Shown in pieces: positions 1-8,358 of a DNA stretch of 64,000 nt. Within the stretch, counting starts at the first letter, position 1. Every line of letters begins with the position of its first letter. The notes beneath the pieces are model-generated. The model was not told where the DNA came from and ran no database searches. It worked only from the letters and a program-made list of their open reading frames with translations. Origin of the DNA: Streptomyces cynarae. GTDB lineage: Bacteria > Actinomycetota > Actinomycetes > Streptomycetales > Streptomycetaceae. A program made the position numbers and the translations under genes. Where the stretch lies: assembly GCF_025642135.1 (NCBI RefSeq), contig NZ_CP106793.1, positions 7,346,001-7,410,000 on the forward strand. The letters run 5' to 3'.

Positions 1-387
1 GACCGCGACGCTGCTGGAGAACACCACCCGCGGCCTCGGGCCACCGGCGGCCGACTGTTCCCGGGCCGCTTCGAGCAGCGCGCGGGTCGTGTCCACGTTG
101 GCGCTCATGCCGAGGTCGAAGTCGGCCTCGCATGCGGCCGAGACCGCGGCGGCGAGGTGGATCAGCACATGCACCGGCTCACCGAACACCTCGTCGAGGT
201 GGTCCACCAGGTCGCCCTGTACGACGTCCACGAGCGGGTCGGCCGCCGCCGTCGCTCCGGGCGGCACGATCCGGTCGGCGAGCACGAGTCGGTCGATCGG
301 TGCACCACAGAACGTTCGTGTCCGCAGCAGTGCGGCGGCCACCTGCTGTCCCAGGAAGCCGAAGCCACCCGTGATCACGATCCTCAT
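1..387 (-). CDS. denD: D-erythronate dehydrogenase, 5'-terminal part (NAD-dependent epimerase family)
   Basis: This is the N-terminal 129 codons of a short-chain NAD(P)-dependent epimerase/dehydratase; the rest lies beyond the left edge. The protein opens [17 protein letters not shown], with the Rossmann glycine motif GGFGFLG, and the visible part ends near an SSSVAV segment where the family's catalytic serine region lies. The ATG overlaps the stop of the upstream isomerase gene by 4 bp, so the two are translationally coupled. The family includes D-erythronate dehydrogenase (DenD), which oxidises D-erythronate to 2-oxo-tetronate. The surrounding otnI, otnK and otnC genes are the known partners of DenD and strongly favour this over a generic sugar epimerase. 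Activity on D-erythronate itself is inferred. Confidence 0.8.
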   Translation of the reverse strand, partial: MRIVITGGFGFLGQQVAAALLRTRTFCGAPIDRLVLADRIVPPGATAAADPLVDVVQGDLVDHLDEVFGEPVHVLIHLAAAVSAACEADFDLGMSANVDTTRALLEAAREQSAAGGPRPRVVFSSSVAV

Positions 388-1196
388 GCGTTGTTCCTCC
401 GGTCGCTTCGGTAGTCGTCGAGCCAGCGCAGCCCCTCGCTCGTGCCTGCGCGGGGGATGTACTCGCAGCCGATCCACCCGTCGAAGCCCAGCTCGTCGAT
501 GACGTCGAACAAGTGGCGGATGTCGAGCTCGCCCAGGTCGGGCTCGTGGCGGTCGGGCACCCCCGCGATCTGCAGGTGACCGACCCGCCCGGTCGGCACG
601 TCGCGACGCAGGGTCGCGGTGATGTCGCCCTCGACGATCTGGCAGTGGTAGAGGTCCAGTTGCACCTTGAGGTTCGAGGCTCCCACATCCCGCACCACGG
701 CGTGGGCCTCGGCCTGGGTGGTCAGGAAGTACCCGGGCATGTCGCGGCCGTTGATGGGCTCGATCAGGATGTCGACGCCCGCCGCGGCGGCCCGTTCCGC
801 GGCCCGGGCGAGGTTGGCCAGGTAGGTGTCGCGGTGCTCGGCCCGCTCGACCGGCGTCGCGTCCGGCCGGACCAGCCCGGCCATCACGTGCACCCGCGGG
901 CTCCCCAGCGCCGCGGCGTACTCCAGTGCCCGGTCGATCCCGGAGCGCAGCTCCGCCTCACGTCCGGGCAGTGCCGCCATACCGCGCTCCCCTGACTCCC
1001 AGGCCCCGGGAGGCGCATTGAAAAGCACCTGCCGCAGACCGTGGTCGTCGAGCCGGCGGCGCAGCTCGGTGGCGTCGTACGCATAGGGGAAGAGGTACTC
1101 GACGGCCTCGAAGCCGTCAGCCGAGGCCGCGGCGAAGCGGTCGAGGAAATCGTGTTCGGTGTACATCATGGACAGGTTCGCTGCGAACCTCGGCAT
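384..1196 (-). CDS. otnI: 2-oxo-tetronate isomerase (hydroxypyruvate isomerase family)
   Basis: This 270-residue protein is a xylose-isomerase-like TIM barrel of the hydroxypyruvate isomerase family. It opens [21 protein letters not shown], typical of Hyi/OtnI. Likely metal-binding acidic residues lie in [13 protein letters not shown], in [14 protein letters not shown] and in the C-terminal [14 protein letters not shown]. OtnI converts 2-oxo-tetronate to 3-oxo-tetronate, the step between the dehydrogenases (LtnD, DenD) and the kinase OtnK. It sits 35 bp after the MFS transporter gene and overlaps denD by 4 bp, so it belongs to the same operon. Plain hydroxypyruvate isomerase (glyoxylate metabolism) is the alternative. 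The otnK and otnC neighbours argue against that. Confidence 0.85.
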   Translation of the reverse strand: MPRFAANLSMMYTEHDFLDRFAAASADGFEAVEYLFPYAYDATELRRRLDDHGLRQVLFNAPPGAWESGERGMAALPGREAELRSGIDRALEYAAALGSPRVHVMAGLVRPDATPVERAEHRDTYLANLARAAERAAAAGVDILIEPINGRDMPGYFLTTQAEAHAVVRDVGASNLKVQLDLYHCQIVEGDITATLRRDVPTGRVGHLQIAGVPDRHEPDLGELDIRHLFDVIDELGFDGWIGCEYIPRAGTSEGLRWLDDYRSDRRNNA

Positions 1197-1231
1197 GGTG
1201 GCTCCCGTTTTCGGGCCTAGGGCGGCCCGGG

Positions 1232-2542
1232 TCAGTGGTTGACGACGTGCTTCTTGGTGGTGAGCACCGCTGCGGCGCCGACGACGAGGCTGAGCGCGAG
1301 GACGTACATCGGAATCGAGGCCGAGCCGGTGGCGTCCTTGATGGCGCCGATCATGTAGGGGCTGACGAAGCCGGCGAGGTTGCCCACCGAGTTGATCACG
1401 GCGAGGCCGGCCGCCGCGGCGGTCCCGCTCAGGAACGCGGTGGGGAGCGACCAGAACAGCGGCGCGCAGGTCAGAACCCCGGCCGCGGCGCAGGACAGCG
1501 CGACGAGGGACAGCGTGGTCGACCCGGTCCAGCCGGCGGCCAGCGAGAACCCGACGGCACCCATGAGGGACGGGACGACCAGGTGCCAGCGGCGCTCACG
1601 CCGCTTGTCCGCCGAACGCCCGAACAGGTTCATGGCGACCAGTGCGGCCACGAACGGCACGGCGCTGAGCACCCCGATCTCGAAGTTCCCCTCGATGCCG
1701 GTGGACTGGACGAACGTGGGCATCCAGAAGGTCAGGGCGTACTGGCCCAGCACGAAGCAGAAGTAGATGAGACACATCAGCCACACCTTGGGCTCGCGGA
1801 AGGCGGACCCGAGCCGGCTGTGCACCGTGTGGTCTGCGACGTCGTCGGCGAGTGCCCGCCCGACAACGGCCTTCTCCTCATCGGTGAGCCACTTGGCGCT
1901 GCGCGGGCCGTTGTCGAGGTAGAACAGCGTGATCACACCGATGGCGGCCGCGGGGATCGCCTCCAGCAGGAACATCCACTGCCAGCCCTGCCAGCCGTTC
2001 AGGCCCTGGAACCGGTCCATGATCCAGCCGGAGAGGGGGTTGCCGAAGATACCGGCCACGGGGATGGCCGACATGAACAGCGCGATCACCCGGGCGCGAC
2101 GGTGTGACGGGAACCAGTAGGTGCAGTAGAGGATCACCCCCGGGTAGAACCCCGCCTCGGCGGCACCTAGGAGAAACCTGAGCACGTAGAACGTCGCCTC
2201 GTTGGTGACGAACATGGAGGCCGCGGAGACCAGGCCCCAGCTGATCATGATCCGGGCGATCCAGGTGCGGGCGCCGACCCGTTGCAGTATCAGGTTCGAG
2301 GGGACCTCGAACAAGAAGTAGCCGATGAAGAACAGGCCGGCACCGAGGCCGTACGCCGCGTCGCTGATCCCGAGCTGGGCGGACATCTGCAGCTTGGCGA
2401 AGCCGACGTTGACCCGGTCCAGATAGGAGACGACGTAGCAGAGCATGAGGAAGGGGACGATGCGTGCGGTGACCTTGCGGAAGACGGCGTTCTCACGGGC
2501 GAGACCGGGGAGGCCGGCCGCCGTTGTCGTGGGCATGGACAT
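1232..2542 (-). CDS. MFS transporter, anion:cation symporter type (acid-sugar importer)
   Basis: This 436-residue integral membrane protein of the major facilitator superfamily has about 12 hydrophobic segments. It carries the family signature near the start ([23 protein letters not shown]), where the YLDRVN-G-A pattern is characteristic of the ACS subgroup. That subgroup imports galactonate, glucarate, tartrate and phthalate with protons. It lies between otnC (52 bp upstream) and otnI (35 bp downstream) on the same strand. It therefore most likely imports the four-carbon sugar acids L-threonate and D-erythronate. Substrate is inferred from context only. The MSMPTT start at 2542 is the first of two close ATGs. 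Confidence 0.8.
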   Translation of the reverse strand: MSMPTTTAAGLPGLARENAVFRKVTARIVPFLMLCYVVSYLDRVNVGFAKLQMSAQLGISDAAYGLGAGLFFIGYFLFEVPSNLILQRVGARTWIARIMISWGLVSAASMFVTNEATFYVLRFLLGAAEAGFYPGVILYCTYWFPSHRRARVIALFMSAIPVAGIFGNPLSGWIMDRFQGLNGWQGWQWMFLLEAIPAAAIGVITLFYLDNGPRSAKWLTDEEKAVVGRALADDVADHTVHSRLGSAFREPKVWLMCLIYFCFVLGQYALTFWMPTFVQSTGIEGNFEIGVLSAVPFVAALVAMNLFGRSADKRRERRWHLVVPSLMGAVGFSLAAGWTGSTTLSLVALSCAAAGVLTCAPLFWSLPTAFLSGTAAAAGLAVINSVGNLAGFVSPYMIGAIKDATGSASIPMYVLALSLVVGAAAVLTTKKHVVNH

Positions 2543-2594
2543 GAGCGGAATCCTTCGTGCGGCTCGGGGGATTCTCCGACTGGGGAGGAGCTGG

Positions 2595-3302
2595 TCACCA
2601 CGCGGCGCCGAACGTGTTCCTCAGTTCGGCGATCGCGTCGGTGGGGAGCGGCTCGGGTCGACGGTCGGTCAGGAGCCAGAGACGTGCCGTCTCCTCGAGT
2701 TCTTCGAGGACGGCGAGGGCGGTGGCCGCGTCGGGGCCCCAGACCACGGGGCCCAGCCGGTCGAGCAGGACGGCCCTGATGGGTGTGCGGCTCGCTGCTC
2801 GCTCGGTGATACGGGCGGTCACCAGGTCGGCCACACGGGGGTCGCCGGGCCGGTGGTAGGGGATGAGCGGAACGTGCCCGACCTTCATCACGTAGTAGGG
2901 CGTGAGGGGCGGGAGCACGTCGTTCTCGCTCCACACGCCGGCCAGCGTGAGTGCGACCAGGTGCGTGGAGTGGGTGTGGATGACGAACCGCGCCGTCGGG
3001 TCGGTGGCGCAGATGCGTCGGTGGAGCATCAGGGTCTTGCTGGCGCGGTCGCCGGCGATCTGCTCGCCGGCGGCGTCGACCAGTGCCAGGCGGTGGGGTT
3101 CGAGGAAGCCCAGGGCGGCGTCGGTGGGTGTGATCAGATGGTGGTCGCCGATCCTGGCGCTGATGTTCCCGGCGCTGGCGTGGACGTAGCCCCGGGCGAA
3201 CAGGCTCGTGCCCACCCGGACGATTTCGTCGCGTGCCGCGTCGACCTCAACGTAGGCCTCGTCGCGTTCCCTGTCGCCCACCGTCTCCAGGGGCTGGTTC
3301 AT
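2595..3302 (-). CDS. otnC: 3-oxo-tetronate 4-phosphate decarboxylase (class II aldolase family)
   Basis: This 235-residue protein has the class II aldolase/adducin fold. The family's YVHASAGNISAR segment, which binds phosphate and substrate, is near residue 40. The zinc-binding HTHSTH motif lies near residue 115. In the acid-sugar pathway OtnC decarboxylates 3-oxo-tetronate 4-phosphate to dihydroxyacetone phosphate. The start codon overlaps the stop of otnK by 4 bp (ATGA), which gives tight coupling to the kinase making its substrate. A fuculose- or ribulose-phosphate aldolase would look similar; the adjacent DUF1537 kinase makes OtnC much more likely. Confidence 0.85.
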   Translation of the reverse strand: MNQPLETVGDRERDEAYVEVDAARDEIVRVGTSLFARGYVHASAGNISARIGDHHLITPTDAALGFLEPHRLALVDAAGEQIAGDRASKTLMLHRRICATDPTARFVIHTHSTHLVALTLAGVWSENDVLPPLTPYYVMKVGHVPLIPYHRPGDPRVADLVTARITERAASRTPIRAVLLDRLGPVVWGPDAATALAVLEELEETARLWLLTDRRPEPLPTDAIAELRNTFGAAW

Positions 3303-4579
3303 GAGGTCTCCCGGTCGAGGAGGGCGAATGAGGAGGTGAAGAAGTCGGGGGCCCCGAAGTTGCCGGACTTGAGGGTGATGTGGAGCGTGTCACCGCCCGG
3401 AAGGGTCGCGGCACACCACGGCACACCGGGGTCGATCTGCGGTCCGATCCGCAGTCCGGTGATGCCGAGCGCCTGGACGACCGCTCCCGAGGTCTCGCCG
3501 CCCGCGACGACGAGCCGTCGGACACCCAGCTCCACGAGCCCCTGGGCCACACGGGCCAGAGTCCGCTCCACGAGCTCACCGGCCTCGGCGGCGCCGAGCC
3601 GGCCCTGGACGGCACGCACGGTGTCGGGTGACTCGGTGGAGTAGACGAGGACCGGCCCGTCGTCCAGGTGCGACTCGGCGAAGGCCAGGGCCTCGCCGGC
3701 CACGTCGTCGCCGGCTGCGACGCGCAACGGGTCCACGCTGAACGCGGGTCGGCCGCCGCGCAGGAACTCCAGCACCTGGCGGTTGGTGGCGACGGAGACC
3801 GAGCCCGAGACGACGGCCGCGTGGCCGCCGGGTGCCGGCAGCTGTGCGGCGGCGGGGGACGGCTTGAACCCCCAGTTCGCGGGCAGACCGATCGCCAGAC
3901 CCGAGCCCGCGGTCACCAGGGGCAGCCCCTGGACCGCCGCGCCCAGCCGCAGGAGGTCGTCGTTGGAGACGGCGTCGACGACGGCCATCCCGAAGCCGTC
4001 CTCGCGCAGGTCGTCGATGCGGGCCCGGATCGCCGGGACGCCGCCGGCGACGACCGTGTGGTCGACGAGGCCGACCGTCCGCGTGGTCTGCGCACCGAGG
4101 ACCGAGACCAGGTTGGAGTCGGTCATCGGGGTGAGGGGGTGGTGGCGCATGCCGCTCTCGCTGAGCAGCACGTCACCGACGAAGAGATGGCCCTTGAAGA
4201 CCGTGCGTCCGTTGTCGGGGAACGCGGGCGTGGCGATGGTGAAGTCGGTGCCCAGTGCGTCCATCAGGGCCTCGGTGACGGGCCCGATGTTGCCGGCGGG
4301 TGTCGAGTCGAAGGTGGAGCAGTACTTGAAGTAGATCTGTTCGGCCCCCGCGGACCGCAGCCGGGCGAGTGCCCGGAGCGACGCCTCGACGGCGTCGGCC
4401 GCCGGGACGGTCCGCGACTTGAGCGCGATGACCACGGCTTCCGCGTCCATCGCCTCCTCGGTGCCGCCCTGCGGTACGTCGATCAGCTGGACCACGCGCA
4501 TGCCCGCGCGCACCAGGTTGTTGGCCAGGTCCGTGGCGCCGGTGAAGTCGTCGGCGATGCAGCCGAGTCGGATCGCCAT
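3299..4579 (-). CDS. otnK: 3-oxo-tetronate kinase (DUF1537 family)
   Basis: This 426-residue four-carbon acid-sugar kinase of the former DUF1537 family phosphorylates 3-oxo-tetronate at O4. The N-terminal substrate domain opens MAIRLGCIADDFTGATDLANN, with the conserved ADDFTGATD motif. The C-terminal nucleotide-binding domain contains RLVVAGGETSGAVVQALG, the family's ATP-site signature. I place the start at the ATG at 4579, one base after the ltnD stop. The frame is open further upstream, but that sequence is antisense-like and overlaps ltnD. The paralogue DtnK (D-threonate kinase) is less likely, because otnI and otnC are present and no pdxA2 gene is seen. Confidence 0.88.
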   Translation of the reverse strand: MAIRLGCIADDFTGATDLANNLVRAGMRVVQLIDVPQGGTEEAMDAEAVVIALKSRTVPAADAVEASLRALARLRSAGAEQIYFKYCSTFDSTPAGNIGPVTEALMDALGTDFTIATPAFPDNGRTVFKGHLFVGDVLLSESGMRHHPLTPMTDSNLVSVLGAQTTRTVGLVDHTVVAGGVPAIRARIDDLREDGFGMAVVDAVSNDDLLRLGAAVQGLPLVTAGSGLAIGLPANWGFKPSPAAAQLPAPGGHAAVVSGSVSVATNRQVLEFLRGGRPAFSVDPLRVAAGDDVAGEALAFAESHLDDGPVLVYSTESPDTVRAVQGRLGAAEAGELVERTLARVAQGLVELGVRRLVVAGGETSGAVVQALGITGLRIGPQIDPGVPWCAATLPGGDTLHITLKSGNFGAPDFFTSSFALLDRETS

Positions 4580-4580
4580 G

Positions 4581-5504
4581 TCAGACCTCCGTCGGCTCGG
4601 GCAGGTCGACCCCCGGGAAGATCTTGATGACCGCGCTGTCGTCCTCGGCGCCCAGACCGGACGCCGAGGCCTGGAGGAACATCTGGTGGGCGGTGGCGGC
4701 CAGAGGGAGCGGGAATCGCTCGGGCCTGGCGGAGTCGAGCACGATCCCCAGGTCCTTGACGAAGATGTCGACCGCTGACAGGGGCGTGTAGTCACCGGCG
4801 AGGACGTGCGCCATGCGGTTCTCGAACATCCACGAGTTGCCGGCGCTGTGCGTGATGACCTCATAGAGCGCCTCGGCCGGAACACCGGCCTTGATGCCCA
4901 GAGCCATCGCCTCGGCGGCCGCGGCGATGTGCACGCCCGCGAGCAGCTGATTCACGATCTTGACCTTCGAGCCGAGCCCGGCACGGTCTCCCAGGCGGTA
5001 GACCGTGCTGCTCATCGCCTCGAGTACCGGGTCGGCGAGCGCGTAGGCCGCGTCGGAGCCGGACGTCATCATGGTGAGCTCGCCGGCCGCCGCGCGCGCG
5101 GCGCCACCGGAGACGGGGGCGTCCAGGTAGAGCACGCCCTTCCTGGCCAGACGCGCCTCGAGCCCGGCGGACCAGGCGGGGTCGACCGTCGAGCACATCA
5201 CGAAGACGGCGCCCGGGCGGAGCCGGTCGGCCGCCCTGGCGGTGCCGAACAGTACCGACTCGACCTGCGCCGCGTTGACCACCACGCTGACCAGGACGTC
5301 GACGGCGGCCGCCAGATCGCCGGGGGAGGCGAATGCCGTCCCGCCGTCACGGGCGAAGGCAGCGGCCACATCAGATCGCAGATCGTGGACCCCTACGTCG
5401 TGGCCCGCGTTCCGCAGGCTGCGGGCCATGCCGAGACCCATGGCTCCGAGTCCCACCACGCCCACGCGCGGCTGCGCCGGATTGTCCTGGTCGTTCATGC
5501 TCAT
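4581..5504 (-). CDS. ltnD: L-threonate 2-dehydrogenase (beta-hydroxyacid dehydrogenase family)
   Basis: This 307-residue NAD-dependent dehydrogenase of the 6-phosphogluconate/3-hydroxyisobutyrate type has an N-terminal Rossmann motif (GVVGLGAMGLGMA). The substrate-binding DAPVSGGAARAAAGEL segment follows, and the catalytic lysine is in SKVKIVNQLLAG. LtnD oxidises L-threonate to 2-oxo-tetronate, entering the same route as DenD. It is first in the minus-strand operon, and the predicted promoter region holds the palindrome at 5551-5571. Two ATGs (5504 and 5498) are possible; AGGA and GAGG ribosome-binding elements suit either. 3-hydroxyisobutyrate or tartronate semialdehyde reductase are alternatives by fold alone. 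Confidence 0.8.
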   Translation of the reverse strand: MSMNDQDNPAQPRVGVVGLGAMGLGMARSLRNAGHDVGVHDLRSDVAAAFARDGGTAFASPGDLAAAVDVLVSVVVNAAQVESVLFGTARAADRLRPGAVFVMCSTVDPAWSAGLEARLARKGVLYLDAPVSGGAARAAAGELTMMTSGSDAAYALADPVLEAMSSTVYRLGDRAGLGSKVKIVNQLLAGVHIAAAAEAMALGIKAGVPAEALYEVITHSAGNSWMFENRMAHVLAGDYTPLSAVDIFVKDLGIVLDSARPERFPLPLAATAHQMFLQASASGLGAEDDSAVIKIFPGVDLPEPTEV

Positions 5505-5550
5505 CCTCGTCCTGCCGTGCCGTCCGTTTGTTCAGGTCACCCCGAAGTCA

Positions 5551-5571
5551 TCAGGTCATATGATGACCTGA
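5551..5571. promoter_or_regulatory. Palindromic operator upstream of the acid-sugar operon
   Basis: A perfect 9-bp inverted repeat, TCAGGTCAT-ATG-ATGACCTGA, lies 47 bp upstream of the ltnD start. A further half copy, TCAGGTCA, sits at 5532-5539. The layout resembles operators of GntR/FadR-type dimers and lacks the central CG of LacI-type boxes. The adjacent LacI gene is therefore not the obvious reader. A GntR gene may lie beyond the left edge. Confidence 0.6.
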
Positions 5572-5736
5572 GTGCGCAGTTCGGGAGCCTGTGATGTACG
5601 TCACGTAAGGCGGTGGTCTGGTCGCCGGGGACGACGTCGCGGGATGCCGTGGCCGTTCAGCGGCGAAGCAAGCCAGGTGCAGCACCGCGACAGATCAGGG
5701 TTGGACGGCGCCGGAACAGGGTTGGACGGTGCCGCG

Positions 5737-6846
5737 TCACGCTCTCGCCGGGCGCACCGAATCCCGGATCACCAGCTGGGTGCTCAGCACGACGTGGTCG
5801 TCGGAGGCGGAACCCACGTCTCGTTCCAGGGCGAGGCGTACGGAGGTGCGGCCCAGTTCCTCGTACGGTACGCGGACCGTGGTGAGGGGCGGGGTCAGGT
5901 CGGTCGCGAAGGGGACGTCGTCGAAGCCGACCAGGGAGACATCGCGCGGGACGCGCAGACCGGCCTCGCGCAGGGCGGCCAGCGCCCCCAGGGCGACCAT
6001 GTCGGACCCCGCGAAGACCGCCGTGAACTCCGCTCCCGCGCGCAGTGCGTCACGGATGCGCAGGTAGCCCGACTTCCGGCTGTAGTCCCCGGTGGTGTCC
6101 AACTCCTCGTCGTACGGCATGCCATGGGCGCGCAGCGCGTCCCGGTAGCCGAGGTGGCGCTCCTCGGCGCTGCTGAAGCCGGGGGCGCCGCCGAGGAAGA
6201 GGACGCGCCGGTGGCCTGCCGTGAGCAAGTGCGCCGTGGCCTGGAAGGCACCGCCGCGGTTGTCGTAGTCCACGACCGTCGCCGGGACGCCCTCGGGCAG
6301 GGGTGGACGGCCGCACAGCACCAGCCGGGATCCCGCGGAGTCCAGCGCCTTGGCGTAACTGGCCATACGGCGGTGGTAGGCGTCGTCCGGCACCGTGCCG
6401 CCGACGAGGATGACCGCCGCCGCGTGTTGTTCCCGCATGAGCTGGACGAGGTCGTCCTCCCGCTGGGTGTCGCCCTTGGTGGAGCAGACCAGACTGAGGC
6501 GGCCCCGGCTGCCGGCCTCCTGTTCGACTCCGGCGGCCACATGGGCGAGGGACGGGCCGGTGATGTCCTTGATGACGAGGGCGACGGGGCCGGCGACGCG
6601 TCCGGAGAGCGCCTTGGCATGGACGTTCACGACGTAGTGGAGGGAGTCGACGGCGGCCATCACGCGCTCCCTGGTTTGCGCGGACACCGGATAGTTGCCC
6701 GCCAGAGTCCGGGAAACGGTTGCTACGGAGACACCGGCCTTCGCGGCGACGTCGCGGATCGTGCTCGGCCTGTCGGTCGACCTGCTGCTCCGCTTCGCCT
6801 TCCTCGCTCCACGGCTGCTCGGCGGGCCCTCTTCCTTGTCCGTCAC
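5737..6846 (-). CDS. LacI-family transcriptional regulator
   Basis: This sugar-responsive repressor is about 369 residues long. The N-terminal helix-turn-helix reads TIRDVAAKAGVSVATVSRTLAG, followed by the hinge (NVHAKALSGRVAGPVALVI). The periplasmic-binding-protein-like effector domain ends with the family motif VSLVGFDDVPFATDLTPPLTTVRVP. A long Ser/Arg/Lys-rich leader precedes the HTH. I chose the GTG at 6846 (VTDKEEG) because further upstream extension reads as non-coding; its ribosome-binding site is weak. It lies downstream of the 2-hydroxyacid dehydrogenase gene on the same strand. A LacI-type box at 6914 suggests autoregulation, and similar boxes precede the ABC transporter and the GH97 gene. 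It probably controls that polysaccharide locus. Confidence 0.85.
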   Translation of the reverse strand: MTDKEEGPPSSRGARKAKRSSRSTDRPSTIRDVAAKAGVSVATVSRTLAGNYPVSAQTRERVMAAVDSLHYVVNVHAKALSGRVAGPVALVIKDITGPSLAHVAAGVEQEAGSRGRLSLVCSTKGDTQREDDLVQLMREQHAAAVILVGGTVPDDAYHRRMASYAKALDSAGSRLVLCGRPPLPEGVPATVVDYDNRGGAFQATAHLLTAGHRRVLFLGGAPGFSSAEERHLGYRDALRAHGMPYDEELDTTGDYSRKSGYLRIRDALRAGAEFTAVFAGSDMVALGALAALREAGLRVPRDVSLVGFDDVPFATDLTPPLTTVRVPYEELGRTSVRLALERDVGSASDDHVVLSTQLVIRDSVRPARA

Positions 6847-6913
6847 GGGTCCGACGTTACTCCATCGGCTCTGTCCCACGAGCTCGCAGGCCGGAAATGG
6901 ACTGTGCTCCGTC

Positions 6914-6927
6914 GGTAAACGGTTTCC
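6914..6927. promoter_or_regulatory. LacI-type operator box (GGTAAACGGTTTCC)
   Basis: An imperfect palindrome with AAAC-g-GTTT arms lies about 68 bp upstream of the LacI gene start. It matches three other boxes in the locus (8045, 8254, 17597) around a shared YAARCG-NNTT core, so autoregulation is likely. Confidence 0.5.
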
Positions 6928-7001
6928 GCGCTGAAGCGCCACCTTGCCGGGGTGACACCGCCCCGCTCCGCCCCCGCCGCACCGTTGCAACCGCTCCCGC
7001 A

Positions 7002-7987
7002 TCAGGCGCTGTTGACCTGATCCGCCCGGCGCACCGCATGCGCGAGCGGTGATCCCGCGCAGAGGAGCGCCAGCTCGTCCACGACGGTGCTCCCGAGCCG
7101 CTCCAGCTCGTTGCCGAGCGAGCCGGCGATGTGTGGGGTGAGGAAGACGTTCGGCAGCCCGTACAGGGGCGAGCCCGCGGACGGCGGCTCCGGTTCCGTC
7201 ACGTCGAGCACGGCGCTGACCCGCCCCCCGATCAACTCCTCCTTCAGCGCGCGGGGTTCGACGAGCGCACCCCGGGTGGTGTTCACGAGGACTCCGCCGT
7301 CCGGGATCAGTGCGAGGCGCCGGCGGTCGAGCATGCGGTAGGTCTCGGGGGTGTCGGGCGCATGCAGGCTGACGATGCCGCTTGTCCGCAGCAACTCGTC
7401 GAGCGGCAGGGGTGCGGCACCCAGCGCGGCGGCCTCGGCGTCGTCGACGTAGGGGTCGTGGAGTGTGACCGTGAAGTCGAAGGGCCGCAGCAGTTCCAGG
7501 ACCCGGCGGCCGACTCGGGAGGCGCCGATGATCCCGATCCGCCGACCGAGATTGCCGACGGTCGCGTAGTCGCCAGGTGCCGGGAACCTGTGCTCGGTCC
7601 GAACCGCTCCCGGAGTCCGAAGGCGTCCTTGCCCGCGAGAAGGATCACGGCGAGCGCGTACTCCGCGACCGGCAGTGCGTTGGCACAGGCCGCGCTGGAG
7701 ACGGCGATCCCACTCTCCCAGACCGCGTCGCCCACCCAGCCGCGCACGCTGCCCGCGGCGTGCAGCAGGGCCCGCATCCGGGGCGCGGTGACCAGTGCCT
7801 CCCGGTCGACGGGCGGGCAACCCCAACCGGTGATCAGCACCTCCGCCTCCGCCGGAGCCCCGGCCACTCCCGGATCCGCGAAGTCCCGCACGACCGGAGC
7901 GGGATCGATCCGGACCAGCGACTGGAGCCGGGCCATGAGGCGGGGCGGGAAGAGTTCGGGGAGGTGCACCGGGTTCATGGCGAACAC
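7002..7987 (-). pseudogene. D-2-hydroxyacid dehydrogenase, frameshifted
   Basis: Two reading frames together make one NAD-dependent D-2-hydroxyacid dehydrogenase of about 330 residues. The N-terminal half runs from VFAMNPVHLPELFPPRLMARL (GTG at 7987 or ATG at 7978) to GKDAFGLRERF. The C-terminal half continues in another frame with PGDYATVGNLGRRIGIIGASRVGRRV (Rossmann motif) and ends with the catalytic-histidine segment NVFLTPHIAGSLG. The frame changes between about 7575 and 7603. Neither half alone is a working enzyme. The cause may be a real mutation or a sequencing error. The full-length family member oxidises or reduces 2-hydroxyacids, probably in sugar-acid breakdown. The gene is divergent from the ABC transporter, with a LacI-type box at 8045 in its promoter. 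Confidence 0.75.
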
Positions 7988-8044
7988 GGCGCGGGGGCGG
8001 CTGCGGCATGGCGGTGATCTCCGGCTGAGTGGGGGAAGAAATAA

Positions 8045-8058
8045 AGTAAACGTATTCG
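8045..8058. promoter_or_regulatory. LacI-type operator box (AGTAAACGTATTCG)
   Basis: It shares GTAAACG and TTC with the box at 6914. It lies about 58-67 bp upstream of the 2-hydroxyacid dehydrogenase start, in a locally AT-rich stretch. Confidence 0.5.
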
Positions 8059-8253
8059 ACGCTAGAGACATCCCTGGCGGCCGGTCAATGCTCTCGCGGG
8101 ACCAGCGCGCGTCGTCTTCCCCTTCCGTCAAAATCGAGACATACGAAGAAACAACAGGTAGACGGGCCAGCGGGGTTACCTGGGGCAGAGCTTGACGAAA
8201 CATGCAAGTCCCTTCCCCTTGCGGAAGTTGGCCGAGGAGTCCTACGGTCCCAC

Positions 8254-8267
8254 AGCAAACGGTTACA
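8254..8267. promoter_or_regulatory. LacI-type operator box (AGCAAACGGTTACA)
   Basis: It shares AAACGGTT with the 6914 box and lies about 91 bp upstream of the sugar ABC transporter binding-protein gene. Repression of the transporter by the nearby LacI protein is inferred. Confidence 0.5.
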
Positions 8268-8358
8268 CAACAGATGGCCGTTCCTCTCGCTGTCCCCTCC
8301 AGCTGCCCGCGCCCTTCTCCGTGTCGCAGGCGCTGTCCCGCCCTTCCCCGGAGGACCG

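Larger units (their letters stand above)
7988..8358. promoter_or_regulatory. Divergent promoter region between dehydrogenase and ABC transporter
   Basis: This 371-bp region has no convincing gene. It separates the leftward dehydrogenase from the rightward solute-binding-protein gene and contains two LacI-type boxes (8045 and 8254), one near each gene. The stretch around 8038-8060 and 8135-8160 is locally AT-rich for this genome, as expected near a promoter. The presumed ribosome-binding site of the rightward gene is the GGAGGA just before 8359. Confidence 0.6.

Noticed and set aside
5551..5571. Operator of the adjacent LacI protein
   Set aside because: The palindrome has no central CG and does not resemble the four LacI-type boxes of the neighbouring locus.
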